Of a stretch of 64,000 nucleotides of DNA, positions 1 through 8,851 are shown piece after piece (position 1 is the stretch's first letter; every line of letters begins with the position of its first letter). Under the pieces are notes generated by a model. It had not been told where the DNA came from, ran no database searches, and worked only from the letters and a program-made list of their open reading frames with translations. The stretch is taken from the NCBI RefSeq assembly GCF_000143985.1, contig NC_014364.1, positions 4,030,001 through 4,094,000 of the forward strand, read 5' to 3'. Source of the DNA: Sediminispirochaeta smaragdinae DSM 11293 (GTDB lineage Bacteria > Spirochaetota > Spirochaetia > DSM-16054 > Sediminispirochaetaceae). Position numbers and translations under genes: made by a program.

Positions 1-1956
1 CTCGGCCTGAAAGCGACGTCTGAGGGTCTCAACCTCCTGGAGGTTGTCGGTACGAATGAAATAGCGCAGCATACGAAAGAGGAATTCGTTTTGGATCCCG
101 TAATTGTTCATCAAGGCGGCAAGGGCAAAGCGGGCATCCTCCAGTTTGCTCGAATCATCCTTGCCCCACTCAAGGTTGATGTCGCTGGAAAGAAGAAGTG
201 CATCGTAATCGTCTATATGCTCTTCATCGGAAAGAAAGGTTTTGAGAATGGATGTGGCCTTGGGATAATTGGCAAGATCCTCATACTCCATCCGTGCATA
301 ATCAAGGGTTCCCTGTTTGTCCAGGCGATAACGGGAAAGAAGTCGTTCGTAGATGGCCTCGGCACGGGGCCACTGTCCGGCGCTCCTGTAGCCCTCGGCA
401 TAACGGTAGAACTGGCCTTTCATCGGCCAGATGTCCGTAGCCTGATCGAAATAGCTGCCGGACTGAGGGTACTCCTCGACACTCAGATGCTTGTAGCCTT
501 TCTGGTAGAGGGTATAAGCCTTCACCGGTCGGTAGATAAAACGATAGGAAAGAAAGATGACAAGAGCGAAGGCCGCTGCCGTCAACAGAGCCGTTCTGAT
601 AACGGGCAGGACATTTCGTCTGAAGCGATAGGAAAAGGAATCCCGCGCCTCTTCGAAGGCTGTACCGGTACGCTTTTCATACTCCCGAGGAATTTTGACC
701 CGTTTACCGGTGATTTTACCAACGAGGTTTGCGATATCTTTCGGAGAACGACCGCTTTTCAGACTCTCCAAAAGCTGTTTGAGTTCGTTACCGGAAAGCT
801 CCGCCTCACCGATCTGCTCCTCGATGAGCAACTTTAGGTTGAGAGGCAAAGAGCCGAGATGCTCTTTGACGTGATCGAAATCCTTATCTTCCAGGGAAAT
901 CTCTTGGACAGCGGATTCGAAGAACTCACCTTCACCTGCTTCGGCCGAGGGACCTCCGAGATCGAATCCCGGTGTCTCAGGAGTCTCTTCCAAAACGTCG
1001 AAATCTTGTCCGAGATCGCCCAGGCTGAACTCATCTAGTTCGAAATCCTCGTCTTCGATCTCCTGAAGCTCTTCAGCCTCTTCCTCGTCGCTAACATTGC
1101 CGAAATCGGGCAGCTCAAATTCTTCGCCTTCTTCCTCGAAGTCGGGCAGTGAAAAGGCATCTGGAGAAGCCTCTTCTTCACTTGCGGCGGCTTCACCGGA
1201 CTCCGAAGTCTCTTCGGCAAAGAGATCCTCGTCCATCTCCGGCAACTCGAGTTCCTCGGGCTCCTCGAGTTCAAAGGAGCTTTCAAGCTCTTCAGGCTCT
1301 TGTTCTTCCGCATGTTCTTCCGCAGATTCCGTTTCCTCTTCTTCCGGCTCCCACAGTGCCGGCTCTTCTTCCGCCGCTTCTTCCTCTCCGGCGGGCTCAC
1401 CGGCCGCCGGAGCCTCTTCGGCAAAGAGATCCTCGTCCATCTCCGGCAACTCGAGTTCTTCGAGTTCCTCGGTTTCGAAGGGGCTTTCAAGCTCCTCAGG
1501 CTCTTGTTCTTCCGCATGTTCTTCCGCAGATTCCGTTTTCTCTTCTTCCGGCTCCCACGGCGCCGGCTCTTCCTCCGGCTCCTCCCCCTCTGCGGCGGCT
1601 TCGCCGGCCTCCGGAACCTCTTCGGCAAAGAGATCCTCGTCCATCCCGGCGGCCTGTTCGTCAAAGGAAGCTAAAAAATCATCAAGGTCCGGTGTCTCTT
1701 CAGAGGCCGCCTCTTCGGTATCGAGGGGAATCTCAGCAGGCCCTTCTGATGTCTGGGTACGATCATCCTCCTGGCCAGATTCGATACCGAGTTCTTGATC
1801 AACCTCGTCGAGAAGAAGAGAAAGATCCTCACTCAAGCCCGATTCAGGAGCAGAGACATCCCGAACCTTCTCTCCTTTCCCGGCAAGGATAGAGGGTTCA
1901 CTACCGACAACGAGAAAATTGGATTTGAACTGTTCAATATCCTGGATTTCGGGCAT
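1..1956 (-). CDS. Acidic TPR membrane protein, possibly FlcA-like flagellar collar protein (3' end outside window)
   Basis: The reading frame is open from ATG at 1956 to base 1, giving at least 652 residues; an in-frame TAA lies just upstream and AAAGGAAG precedes the start. Residues 1-360 are very rich in Glu, Asp and Pro and contain tandem 68-residue repeats (about 113-248) marked by MDEDLFAEE. One transmembrane segment follows at about 455-475 (after the basic stretch SYRFRRN), then TPR-like helices to the edge. Known: spirochaetes have a long TPR protein, FlcA, that builds the periplasmic flagellar collar. The N-terminal, TM and TPR order fits, but the name is an inference. It is divergent from the secreted protein at 2080. 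Confidence 0.7.
   Translation of the reverse strand, partial: MPEIQDIEQFKSNFLVVGSEPSILAGKGEKVRDVSAPESGLSEDLSLLLDEVDQELGIESGQEDDRTQTSEGPAEIPLDTEEAASEETPDLDDFLASFDEQAAGMDEDLFAEEVPEAGEAAAEGEEPEEEPAPWEPEEEKTESAEEHAEEQEPEELESPFETEELEELELPEMDEDLFAEEAPAAGEPAGEEEAAEEEPALWEPEEEETESAEEHAEEQEPEELESSFELEEPEELELPEMDEDLFAEETSESGEAAASEEEASPDAFSLPDFEEEGEEFELPDFGNVSDEEEAEELQEIEDEDFELDEFSLGDLGQDFDVLEETPETPGFDLGGPSAEAGEGEFFESAVQEISLEDKDFDHVKEHLGSLPLNLKLLIEEQIGEAELSGNELKQLLESLKSGRSPKDIANLVGKITGKRVKIPREYEKRTGTAFEEARDSFSYRFRRNVLPVIRTALLTAAAFALVIFLSYRFIYRPVKAYTLYQKGYKHLSVEEYPQSGSYFDQATDIWPMKGQFYRYAEGYRSAGQWPRAEAIYERLLSRYRLDKQGTLDYARMEYEDLANYPKATSILKTFLSDEEHIDDYDALLLSSDINLEWGKDDSSKLEDARFALAALMNNYGIQNEFLFRMLRYFIRTDNLQEVETLRRRFQAE
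1211..1618 (-). repeat. Two tandem 204-bp in-frame repeats
   Basis: The block starting at 1211 recurs at 1415 and its start recurs again at 1619, an exact 204-bp period (68 codons). Each unit encodes MDEDLFAEE followed by a Glu/Pro/Ala stretch containing WEPEEE and SAEEHAEEQ. It lies within the acidic cytoplasmic half of the TPR membrane protein. Confidence 0.85.
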
Positions 1957-2079
1957 ATGCTTCCTTTAGTTAGTTTCGGTGCAAACCACCGGCCGCGTTA
2001 GTGTTATTTCTTTCGTCGCTGTAAGAGCTGCAAGAGCTTCTCAAGAACATGGCTTATCCTTCCGATAGACAAAGAGACA

Positions 2080-2883
2080 ATGAAAGGTAACATATTCCAC
2101 GCGCTACGGCTTCTATTTTCTTTCTTCCTCCTTCTATCTCCTGTGCTTGTATCATGGGCTCAGGAGGAGGCAACAAAGGGAAACGATATCGACATGGCAC
2201 TCCATGTATGGCTTCAAGAGCTTCGAAGTGCGGAGTCTCCAAAGATATATGGTGATTCCATTGTATTCACCTATGCCCCGAACCGTTTTTCGGAAAGACA
2301 GATTAGGTCGGTGGGAATAGCTTTCGCCCATGAATCCTACCAGACCATTCACCCTTTTCAAAGGGTCGTCGATACCGGAAAGGAAGAGGGAGCCGAAGAG
2401 ACAGGTGTCTTTTTCTGCCTCTTGCCTATTCCTCCGGGAGAAGAGGAGGTGAAGTATCGTCTCATTATAGATGGTCTGTGGATGGTCGATCCGGTCTCCA
2501 TTGCCACGGAGAGAGAACCCAGCGGTCTGGAAGTTTCGGTTCTTCCCCTTCCAAAGGGAAGTGTTCTTTCTTTCAAAAGCCCCGAGCTTAACAGAGAGGG
2601 GAAGGTCACCTTCCGTTACAGGGCAAGCTCAGGTTCCAGGATCTATCTCGCGGGAAGCTTCAACGATTGGGACCCTTTTATGTATCGAATGGCCGAGAGC
2701 CGGGATATACCCGGCCTTTTCACCATAACCTTACCCCTTCCAGAGGGAACACACTATTACGCCTTTATTCGCAATGGAATCTGTGTTGCGGATCCCATGA
2801 ATAACCGCATGGCATCAAAAAGTTCAGGAGAGCTCGTTTCTGTGGTACGAATCGGGGCAAAGCCTTCTATTGCTTCACGGTAA
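2080..2883 (+). CDS. Secreted protein with CBM48/E-set-like domains
   Basis: 267 residues with an N-terminal signal peptide (hydrophobic stretch about 9-25, likely cleavage after SWAQ). The C-terminal half has the AMPK-type glycogen-binding/E-set pattern: IYLAGSFNDWDPF, an aromatic-rich middle, then GTHYYAFIRNGICVADP. The first half (about 50-150) looks like a second diverged E-set domain ending in KYRLIIDGLWMVDP. No catalytic domain is present, so it is probably a periplasmic or surface carbohydrate- or protein-binding protein. Such domains occur at the N-terminus of branching enzymes and pullulanases; here they stand alone. Its 3' end overlaps the convergent nitrilase gene by 17 bp. Exact ligand unknown. 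Confidence 0.75.
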   Translation: MKGNIFHALRLLFSFFLLLSPVLVSWAQEEATKGNDIDMALHVWLQELRSAESPKIYGDSIVFTYAPNRFSERQIRSVGIAFAHESYQTIHPFQRVVDTGKEEGAEETGVFFCLLPIPPGEEEVKYRLIIDGLWMVDPVSIATEREPSGLEVSVLPLPKGSVLSFKSPELNREGKVTFRYRASSGSRIYLAGSFNDWDPFMYRMAESRDIPGLFTITLPLPEGTHYYAFIRNGICVADPMNNRMASKSSGELVSVVRIGAKPSIASR

Positions 2884-3796
2884 AAAGTAAAAAGCGTTCC
2901 TGCCCAGGATTGTCGGCACGCAGCACCGTTTCCACAGTTTTCGTTTCCTTTCGGTAGCGGGTGATCTCACTTGGCCCCTGCCAGAGCAGGCCGAAGAAGT
3001 TTCCGTTCAGGCAGGCGGTCACTCCCCATGGGAAGTGATACTCAGCCTGGCGGGATGGCAGAGCTCTGGAGAAAAGAGCCTCTGTCTCCTCTGTATAGAG
3101 CTCACCATTGGCCTTCAGATCTATCCACACCTGCGCCGATTCCATGAGATTGGCATAATCGTCGAAAAAGGTATCCCGGCAAATGGAAAATCCTAACTTT
3201 AATCCTCCGGCCGTGACAAGCCTGGCAGCCTGAGGAGATCCCGCATCCAATTCGACTATTCCGCGTTCAAAGGGCGTGAGATGGATCTTATCCTGCTCAT
3301 ACATCACCTCTCCATTCGGGCCGTAGAGTACCAGACGGTTAAAAAGCCGTCCTCCATCTTCGGCAAAGTAGGTCCCGGCAAGAATCATCAGGTGATGCAG
3401 TCGAGCCCCCTGCCCCCATACCCTATCCATGTGCTTCCTAACCATCGGTGAGCGCTTCAGAAAGAGGGTCTTCAAGTCCGGAAAGGGACGATCAGGGCCG
3501 GTGAGAAGGGCAAGGCCGTCTTCGATGGTGCGTACCCCCTCCAGCTGGTTTGCATCCGGAAGAAAAGCAAGCATCACATTTGCATACTCGGGAATGATAA
3601 GAAGATCGGCGCCGGAAGACTCGGCTCGGGTCATGATATCGTGTGCCTTGGCTTCAAAAGCCCCGACATCGAGATACAGTGTTTCGCTGACCTCGTATTG
3701 GCATACGGCAATGGTCAGAGTCCTTCCCTCTTCAGCGGCCGTAAAGGAAGGGAAGAAGAGAATGAGAAAGAAAAAGCCGAGCAGACGACGCTTCAT
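2867..3796 (-). CDS. Exported nitrilase-superfamily carbon-nitrogen hydrolase
   Basis: 309 residues. An N-terminal signal peptide (about 1-21) precedes a full nitrilase domain. The catalytic triad is visible: Glu70 in IIPEYANV, Lys170 in DKIHLTP and Cys206 in FSICRDTF. Known: this superfamily hydrolyses amides, nitriles or N-carbamoyl groups, or transfers acyl groups to lipoproteins. This protein lacks the multiple membrane segments of apolipoprotein N-acyltransferase, so an exported amidase is more likely; the substrate cannot be read from sequence. The start lies 3 nt after the stop of the hydroxyacid dehydrogenase, so the two form an operon. Confidence 0.8.
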   Translation of the reverse strand: MKRRLLGFFFLILFFPSFTAAEEGRTLTIAVCQYEVSETLYLDVGAFEAKAHDIMTRAESSGADLLIIPEYANVMLAFLPDANQLEGVRTIEDGLALLTGPDRPFPDLKTLFLKRSPMVRKHMDRVWGQGARLHHLMILAGTYFAEDGGRLFNRLVLYGPNGEVMYEQDKIHLTPFERGIVELDAGSPQAARLVTAGGLKLGFSICRDTFFDDYANLMESAQVWIDLKANGELYTEETEALFSRALPSRQAEYHFPWGVTACLNGNFFGLLWQGPSEITRYRKETKTVETVLRADNPGQERFLLFTVKQ

Positions 3797-3799
3797 GCC

Positions 3800-4789
3800 T
3801 TAAAAGTTATCCGGTCGAAATGTTTGGGAAAGATCCACGACAAAAGAAGCGGGTGCCTTACCCTGTAAAACGAGAAGGGCATTTTCCGCACACTTTTGTT
3901 TCAGCTCAACAATGGATTCCTCACTGTAATAGGCACAGTGATCGGTCAGCACCAGTTGCGGATAGGAGGAAAGCCTGGCGTCGCCGATAGGGGGTTCCTC
4001 TTCAAAGACATCGAGGCCTGCGGCAGACAGCTTTTCCTCTCGGAGAGCGGCGAGTAAGGCCTCCTGGTCTACGAGGGCCCCCCGAGCTGTATTGATGAGA
4101 ACAGCACCTGTTTTCATCTTCGAAAAGGCGTCTGCATCGATCAGGTGGTAATTCTCCTGCCGCATGGGGATATGGATCGAGATGATGTCCGATTGTGCAA
4201 GTAAGGTTTGAAAATCAACGATCTCCGCCTCTCCGACGGCCACATTGTGATGGTCGGCATGGTGGTCGCAGATCAACACTCGAGAAAAGCCCAATCCTGA
4301 CGCTTTTCGATGAAAACTTCTCCCCGTACCGCCGTAGCCTAAAATACCAAGAGATCTCCCGCTTAAACGCGGAATGGAAAGCGAGGAATGAATATTCCAT
4401 CCGCCTGAACGTACCTGCCGATCGAGCAAGGAGACCCTTCTGGTCACGGCTAAAAGCAAGGCAAGAGCGTGTTCGGCCACCTCATCATAACAGTAGTCGG
4501 GAACCCGCGCCACCCAGATTCCCTTCTCGGTAGCGGCCCGTACATCCACCTTCTCGTATCCGGTCCCGTACCGGCTGATGACACGACATCGACGAAGGCC
4601 GCTGATGAAATCGGCATCAAGAACCATCTGGTTGACCAGAATTGCATCGGCGTCGGCACACACGGCTCGTAAATTTTCCGTACCAAGCTCGTATCCGGCA
4701 ACAAGTTCTGCATCACAAGCTTCCAACACGCCAAGCTCAGGGGCATAATCTCCGGCAAATCGATCATCGGTAACAACTACGCGAAACAT
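3800..4789 (-). CDS. D-isomer-specific 2-hydroxyacid dehydrogenase, NAD-dependent
   Basis: 329 residues counted from ATG 4789, chosen over an upstream GTG (4795) because AAGGAG sits 6 nt before the ATG. The Rossmann motif GYGGTG is at about 151-156. The catalytic set is present: Arg236 in NTARGALVD, Glu265 in DVFEEEPP and His284 in LTDHCAYYSEES. It resembles the CtBP/phosphoglycerate dehydrogenase-like branch that reduces 2-keto acids with NADH. No ACT domain follows, so it is unlikely to be a regulated serine-pathway SerA. It is co-transcribed with the downstream exported nitrilase and divergent from the HAD gene. Substrate unknown. Confidence 0.88.
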   Translation of the reverse strand: MFRVVVTDDRFAGDYAPELGVLEACDAELVAGYELGTENLRAVCADADAILVNQMVLDADFISGLRRCRVISRYGTGYEKVDVRAATEKGIWVARVPDYCYDEVAEHALALLLAVTRRVSLLDRQVRSGGWNIHSSLSIPRLSGRSLGILGYGGTGRSFHRKASGLGFSRVLICDHHADHHNVAVGEAEIVDFQTLLAQSDIISIHIPMRQENYHLIDADAFSKMKTGAVLINTARGALVDQEALLAALREEKLSAAGLDVFEEEPPIGDARLSSYPQLVLTDHCAYYSEESIVELKQKCAENALLVLQGKAPASFVVDLSQTFRPDNF

Positions 4790-4798
4790 GCACACTCC

Positions 4799-4827
4799 TT
4801 GTCTCTTTTTTCATAACATGCTCTAAT
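4799..4827 (+). promoter_or_regulatory. Promoter of HAD gene, leaderless type
   Basis: TTGTCT (4799-4804), 17-nt spacer, TCTAAT (4822-4827). The ATG at 4834 begins 6 nt after the -10 box and no Shine-Dalgarno sequence is present. Confidence 0.5.
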
Positions 4828-4833
4828 CTGACT

Positions 4834-5466
4834 ATGCAGATATCCTATATCCTTTTCGATCTCGACGATACCCTCTACCCGTCGTCAAGCGGCCTTGCCC
4901 TCGCCTTTAAAGAGAACATTCTCTCTTTTGTATCCGATTATCTCAAGCTTCCCGTTGAGGAGGCAGAGGCTGTCAGAAAAGTAAAACGCAAAGAATACGG
5001 GACCACCCTCGAATGGCTCCAGAAAGAGAAGGGACTTGAGAATCCCGACTCCTACTTCGAAGCAATCCACCCAAAGGACGTCGGACGCTATCTGAAAAAG
5101 GATCCCGTGCTGGTCGAGTTGATCAAACGAATTCCTCAGCGTACATCGATTCTCACCAACAGCCCAATGGAGCATGCCGTCAGGGTATCCGAATTTCTTG
5201 AGATTCGCCATCTTATGGAACATATCTTCGATCTCCGCTCCAACAGCATGCTTGGGAAACCCGATTGGGGAGCATACAAGAGGGCTCTTGATACGATAAG
5301 ATGCCGGCCGGAAGAGGTTCTCTTTGTCGACGATATGCCGCGATACCTCTATGCGTTTCGGGAAATGGGCGGTCATGTGCTTCTGGTGGATGAAAGCGGC
5401 AGACATAAGGGGACAGACCTTGATACGGTCACGTCCATTCATCAAATCGAAACCGTTTTGCGATAA
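4834..5466 (+). CDS. HAD-superfamily hydrolase, pyrimidine 5'-nucleotidase-like
   Basis: 210 residues with all four HAD motifs: FDLDDTLYP (nucleophile Asp9, acid Asp11), ILTNSP, the Lys in LGKPDWG, and LFVDDMP. A helical cap of about 80 residues sits between motifs I and II (subfamily IA). Overall it resembles the SDT1/PHM8-type pyrimidine nucleotidases, which dephosphorylate small phosphometabolites; the substrate is inferred only from this resemblance. No ribosome-binding site precedes the ATG and the promoter lies directly upstream, so the mRNA probably starts at or within 1-2 nt of the start codon. Confidence 0.85.
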   Translation: MQISYILFDLDDTLYPSSSGLALAFKENILSFVSDYLKLPVEEAEAVRKVKRKEYGTTLEWLQKEKGLENPDSYFEAIHPKDVGRYLKKDPVLVELIKRIPQRTSILTNSPMEHAVRVSEFLEIRHLMEHIFDLRSNSMLGKPDWGAYKRALDTIRCRPEEVLFVDDMPRYLYAFREMGGHVLLVDESGRHKGTDLDTVTSIHQIETVLR

Positions 5467-5472
5467 GCTTAC

Positions 5473-5514
5473 AAAAAAAAGCGGCCGATCTCCATGGAGA
5501 CGGCCGTTTTTTTT
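5473..5514. terminator. Bidirectional rho-independent terminator
   Basis: CGGCCG (5482-5487) pairs with CGGCCG (5501-5506), with an inner palindrome CTCCATGGAG. It is flanked by eight A on the left and eight T on the right. It serves the convergent HAD gene (+) and oppF (-). Confidence 0.9.
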
Positions 5515-5516
5515 GT

Positions 5517-6584
5517 TCAATTGAGTTCCCGCCATCTGTGGCAGGCAACAAGATGGCCGCCTCCGGCATCCTCAAGCTCGGGAATGCGCTCTTTGCAAAT
5601 CTCCTTGGCATAGGGACATCGCGGATGGAAACGGCAACCGGACGGAGGGTTCAGAGGATTTGGAACATCCCCCGAAAGGATGATCTTTTCAATCTTGGTC
5701 TCAGGATCCGGAATGGGAATTGCAGAAAGCAGCGCCTTGGTGTAGGGATGCAACGGTGTCTTGAACAACTCAGGAGTCTGAGAGAGCTCCATCATCTTGC
5801 CAAGATACATTACGGCAATCCGCTGAGTGATATACTTCACCACCAGGAGGTGGTGGGTGACAAAAAGATAGGTAAGTTGGAATTCATCCTGAAGCCGCTT
5901 GAGCAGATTCAGGATCTGCGCCTGGACCGAAACGTCAAGGGCGCTGGTAGGCTCGTCCATCAAGATAAACTTGGGATTGGTTGCAAGGGCACGGGCCACG
6001 GCAATACGCTGCCGCTGTCCTCCGGAAAACTCATGAGGATATCGGCGCATGTGCTCACGGGAAAGGCCGACAGTGCCAAGCAGTTCGACTACCCGCTCTT
6101 CAACCTCTGCCGCACTGGAATAGACATGCTGGATTATCATCGGCTCACCGACGATATCCTTAATTAAAAGTCGGGGATTAAGGGAGTTTGAAGGGTCCTG
6201 AAAAACGATATTGATCTTTCGGCGGGCCTCCTTCATGGCTCTGCCCTTAAGGCGGGTAAGGTCCATCATCTTTCGCATGGCCTCGGCCTGTGCGACAGCC
6301 TCCGGTTTGTCGGAGGCAAACAGAGCCTCAAGCTCCTCGATCTTTTCTGCATCCTGATCGAGATAGACACGCCCGGCAGTGGCATCGTGAAGTCGTAAAA
6401 TGGCCTTTCCTAAGGTTGTTTTGCCACAGCCGGATTCTCCAACCATACCGAGACATTCGCCTCGTTTAATCTGGAAAGAGACATCGTCCACCGCCTTCAC
6501 ATCTGCGATATGCCGACGCATAACGCCCCCCTTTACGGGGTAGTATTTTTTCAGATTTCTGATATCAAGGATGTTATCGTTCAT
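5517..6584 (-). CDS. oppF: Oligopeptide ABC transporter ATPase, OppF-type
   Basis: 355 residues from ATG 6584, which lies inside the end of oppD (11-nt overlap). The motifs are complete: Walker A GESGCGKT (49-56), Q-loop VFQDP, signature SGGQ (188-191), Walker B FILMDEP, and the C-terminal peptide-importer extension with [10 protein letters not shown]. An extra charged, helical segment of about 35 residues (about 80-115) sits between Walker A and the Q-loop, where most OppF proteins have only a short loop. It is the last gene of the five-gene opp operon and ends at a bidirectional terminator. It energises peptide uptake together with OppD. Confidence 0.92.
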   Translation of the reverse strand: MNDNILDIRNLKKYYPVKGGVMRRHIADVKAVDDVSFQIKRGECLGMVGESGCGKTTLGKAILRLHDATAGRVYLDQDAEKIEELEALFASDKPEAVAQAEAMRKMMDLTRLKGRAMKEARRKINIVFQDPSNSLNPRLLIKDIVGEPMIIQHVYSSAAEVEERVVELLGTVGLSREHMRRYPHEFSGGQRQRIAVARALATNPKFILMDEPTSALDVSVQAQILNLLKRLQDEFQLTYLFVTHHLLVVKYITQRIAVMYLGKMMELSQTPELFKTPLHPYTKALLSAIPIPDPETKIEKIILSGDVPNPLNPPSGCRFHPRCPYAKEICKERIPELEDAGGGHLVACHRWRELN

Positions 6585-7875
6585 TATGCTTTTCCCCCGT
6601 GAAGAGATGACACGCGACAAAGTGATCCTTCGAATGCTCGATGGTGACCGGCTTTTCTTTCTTGCAGATATCCATTGCATAAGGACAGCGTGGATGGAAT
6701 CGGCAGCCTGTCGGCGGATGAATTAAATTAGGAACCGTTCCGGGAATGGTTTGTAGAGCTCCCTCCTGCTCAACCTTCGGAACCGAATTCATGAGCCCCT
6801 TGGTATAGGGATGAAGCGGATTCTTAAAAAGCTCTTTTACCTCCGCCGTCTCCACCGCATCACCGGCGTACATGACCGTAACCCGGTCACATACCTCGGC
6901 AACAACGCCGAGATCATGGGTGATAAACAGCACAGAAGAAATGAGGGTTTCTTTTAGCTTCTTGATGAGGTCGAGAATCTGAGCCTGAATGGTAACATCG
7001 AGATTACTTGTCGGCTCATCGGCAATCAACATACGGGGATGACACGCCAGAGCGATGGCTATGACGATACGCTGCTGCATACCGCCGGAAAGTTCATGGG
7101 GATATCGATCCACCACATTGTCGGGATTGGGAACCCCCAACTGCCGCAAAAGTTCGATCACATGAACCCTGATGGTAAAGGCAATCCGCTTCCGATAACG
7201 CTTGAAAAAAGGAACATGCGAGGCAAACTGCACCAAAGGATCCTTTTTACGAATATGCTCCCGGTGCCGTTTCAGAGCCTCCCGTTTTCTAATATCAGAG
7301 GCATCTGTGGCCTCTTCAAGTCGGTAGAGCTGTTCATCAATCTCAAGCACCAATCGATTGTGCCGTTCATATACCGCCCGTTCCCGCGCCATGAGACCAC
7401 GAATCATCTTCTTGTAGGGGACAAGCCCCTTTCCGGCATTGATATCTTCTGAAAGTCTTTTTTCCGTCTCTTCGAGCATCTGGGGCATACGGTGAAACTG
7501 AAAACTCTCTCCCACCTGTTCACCAATGGAAAGCACAGGATTAAGCGAGCTGGAGGCCTCCTGGAAGATCATGGAGATGTCGTTTCCCCGGATCGTCTGC
7601 ATAAAGGCTTCGCTACGACCCACGATATCGATCGCTTTGTCCCGCTGCTCTTCGCTGAAAAAGAGATGAATCTGTCCGCTTTCGATTCGGCCGGGAGCCT
7701 GTACAATCCGCATCATGGAACGGACGGTCACGCTTTTACCACATCCCGACTCGCCCACGAGGCCGTAGGTCTCCCCCTTGTTGACATGGATACTGACCCC
7801 GTTCAACGCTTTAACGACGCCCTCGAAAGTATAAAAATTGGTATAGAGCTCCTTCGTATCAGCAAGCTTTTCCAC
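6574..7875 (-). CDS. oppD: Oligopeptide ABC transporter ATPase, OppD-type with long insertion
   Basis: 433 residues, about 100 longer than usual. Walker A GESGCGKS (41-48), Q-loop IFQEASSSLNP (about 104-113), signature LSGGMQQR (about 262-269), Walker B LIADEP, and the C-terminal [10 protein letters not shown] motif are present. The extra length is a Lys/Arg/Glu-rich helical insertion at about 130-235, between Q-loop and signature, that is, in the helical subdomain that contacts the permeases. The start is GTG, sharing one base with the oppC stop (TAGTG), so the two are translationally coupled. It pairs with OppF as the ATPase dimer of the peptide importer. Confidence 0.92.
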   Translation of the reverse strand: MEKLADTKELYTNFYTFEGVVKALNGVSIHVNKGETYGLVGESGCGKSVTVRSMMRIVQAPGRIESGQIHLFFSEEQRDKAIDIVGRSEAFMQTIRGNDISMIFQEASSSLNPVLSIGEQVGESFQFHRMPQMLEETEKRLSEDINAGKGLVPYKKMIRGLMARERAVYERHNRLVLEIDEQLYRLEEATDASDIRKREALKRHREHIRKKDPLVQFASHVPFFKRYRKRIAFTIRVHVIELLRQLGVPNPDNVVDRYPHELSGGMQQRIVIAIALACHPRMLIADEPTSNLDVTIQAQILDLIKKLKETLISSVLFITHDLGVVAEVCDRVTVMYAGDAVETAEVKELFKNPLHPYTKGLMNSVPKVEQEGALQTIPGTVPNLIHPPTGCRFHPRCPYAMDICKKEKPVTIEHSKDHFVACHLFTGEKHNER

Positions 7876-8834
7876 TATTTTCTCCGCATCTTTGGATCGA
7901 AAACGTCACGAATGGCGTCCCCGAGAAGGTTCCATCCGAGTACAAACAGCGCGATGGTGAAGCCGGGAATCAACACCACATACCAAAAGGCAAGCCGATC
8001 ACCCGGAGGCCCGACAATCCAGTTTCTGCAAGTGGAAACCATCTGCCCCCAATCGGCATATTCGGCCCCGGATCCAAGCCCGAGAAAGGAAAGGCTCGCC
8101 GCAGAAAGGACCGTTGTACCTATCTGCATCGAAGCGACAATAATAACCGAAAAAACACTGTTGGGCATAACATGGCGGATGAGGGTCCAAAGATGCCCCG
8201 CTCCGCTCGCCTTTGCCGCCTGAACATAATCCATGTCCCGGACAACCAAAATCTCCGAACGAATAACCCGCGTATAGCTGGGCCAGTTCAAAATAATGAG
8301 CACAATAACAATCGACTGCAACCCTCGCCCGATGGCCACAACAAGGGCCATCGCCATGACAAGGAATGGAATCGAATAAAAGATGTCGGTTATTCTCATG
8401 ATGATCTCATCGACAATCCCCCCGAAATAACCGGCAAGGGCACCAAGAACAATACCCACGACCAAATTCGCAAGAACGACAAGAATACCAATCTTGAAGG
8501 CGTTTCGCGCGCCCCAGATGATACCGTAGAGAATGTCGTATTGTTGCGGCAGAGTACCGAGCGGGTTCTCCGCGGAGGGAGGCGACGGAGTCATCTTCCA
8601 GCCGTTGTGAGGCATCTTATAGGGATCATCCGGATACTCGGGTGGGGCCAGTAAAGGGGCAAAAATCGCCAGAACTGCGAAAAAGAGAATAATGGATACA
8701 CCAATGATGGTCAGAGGATTCTTGAAGAGCCGCTTCATCGAAAAACCGAACTCTTTCCATCGGGGATGGGCCGATCTTACTACCGGCTTAACCGCCTCGG
8801 CGTTGATGGTCTGCTGATTGTCGTTTGTCTGCAT
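7875..8834 (-). CDS. oppC: Oligopeptide ABC transporter permease, OppC-type
   Basis: 319 residues from ATG 8834, preferred because AAGGAG lies 9 nt upstream; a GTG at 8855 that overlaps the oppB stop (GTGA) is the alternative. An N-terminal membrane helix is followed by a periplasmic loop with LLAPPEYPDDP and five further helices. The inner-membrane permease EAA-like loop VVRDMDYVQAAKASGAGHL is present. Length and order fit OppC/DppC. It forms the translocation pore with OppB. Confidence 0.92.
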   Translation of the reverse strand: MQTNDNQQTINAEAVKPVVRSAHPRWKEFGFSMKRLFKNPLTIIGVSIILFFAVLAIFAPLLAPPEYPDDPYKMPHNGWKMTPSPPSAENPLGTLPQQYDILYGIIWGARNAFKIGILVVLANLVVGIVLGALAGYFGGIVDEIIMRITDIFYSIPFLVMAMALVVAIGRGLQSIVIVLIILNWPSYTRVIRSEILVVRDMDYVQAAKASGAGHLWTLIRHVMPNSVFSVIIVASMQIGTTVLSAASLSFLGLGSGAEYADWGQMVSTCRNWIVGPPGDRLAFWYVVLIPGFTIALFVLGWNLLGDAIRDVFDPKMRRK

Positions 8835-8851
8835 AACGTAAGGCTCCTTAC

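Noticed and set aside
91-1892. Several plus-strand open frames up to 248 codons, rich in Ser, Arg and Pro
   Set aside because: They are mirror frames of the acidic repeat gene on the minus strand; composition follows from GAA/GAG codons read backwards, and no start signal is present.
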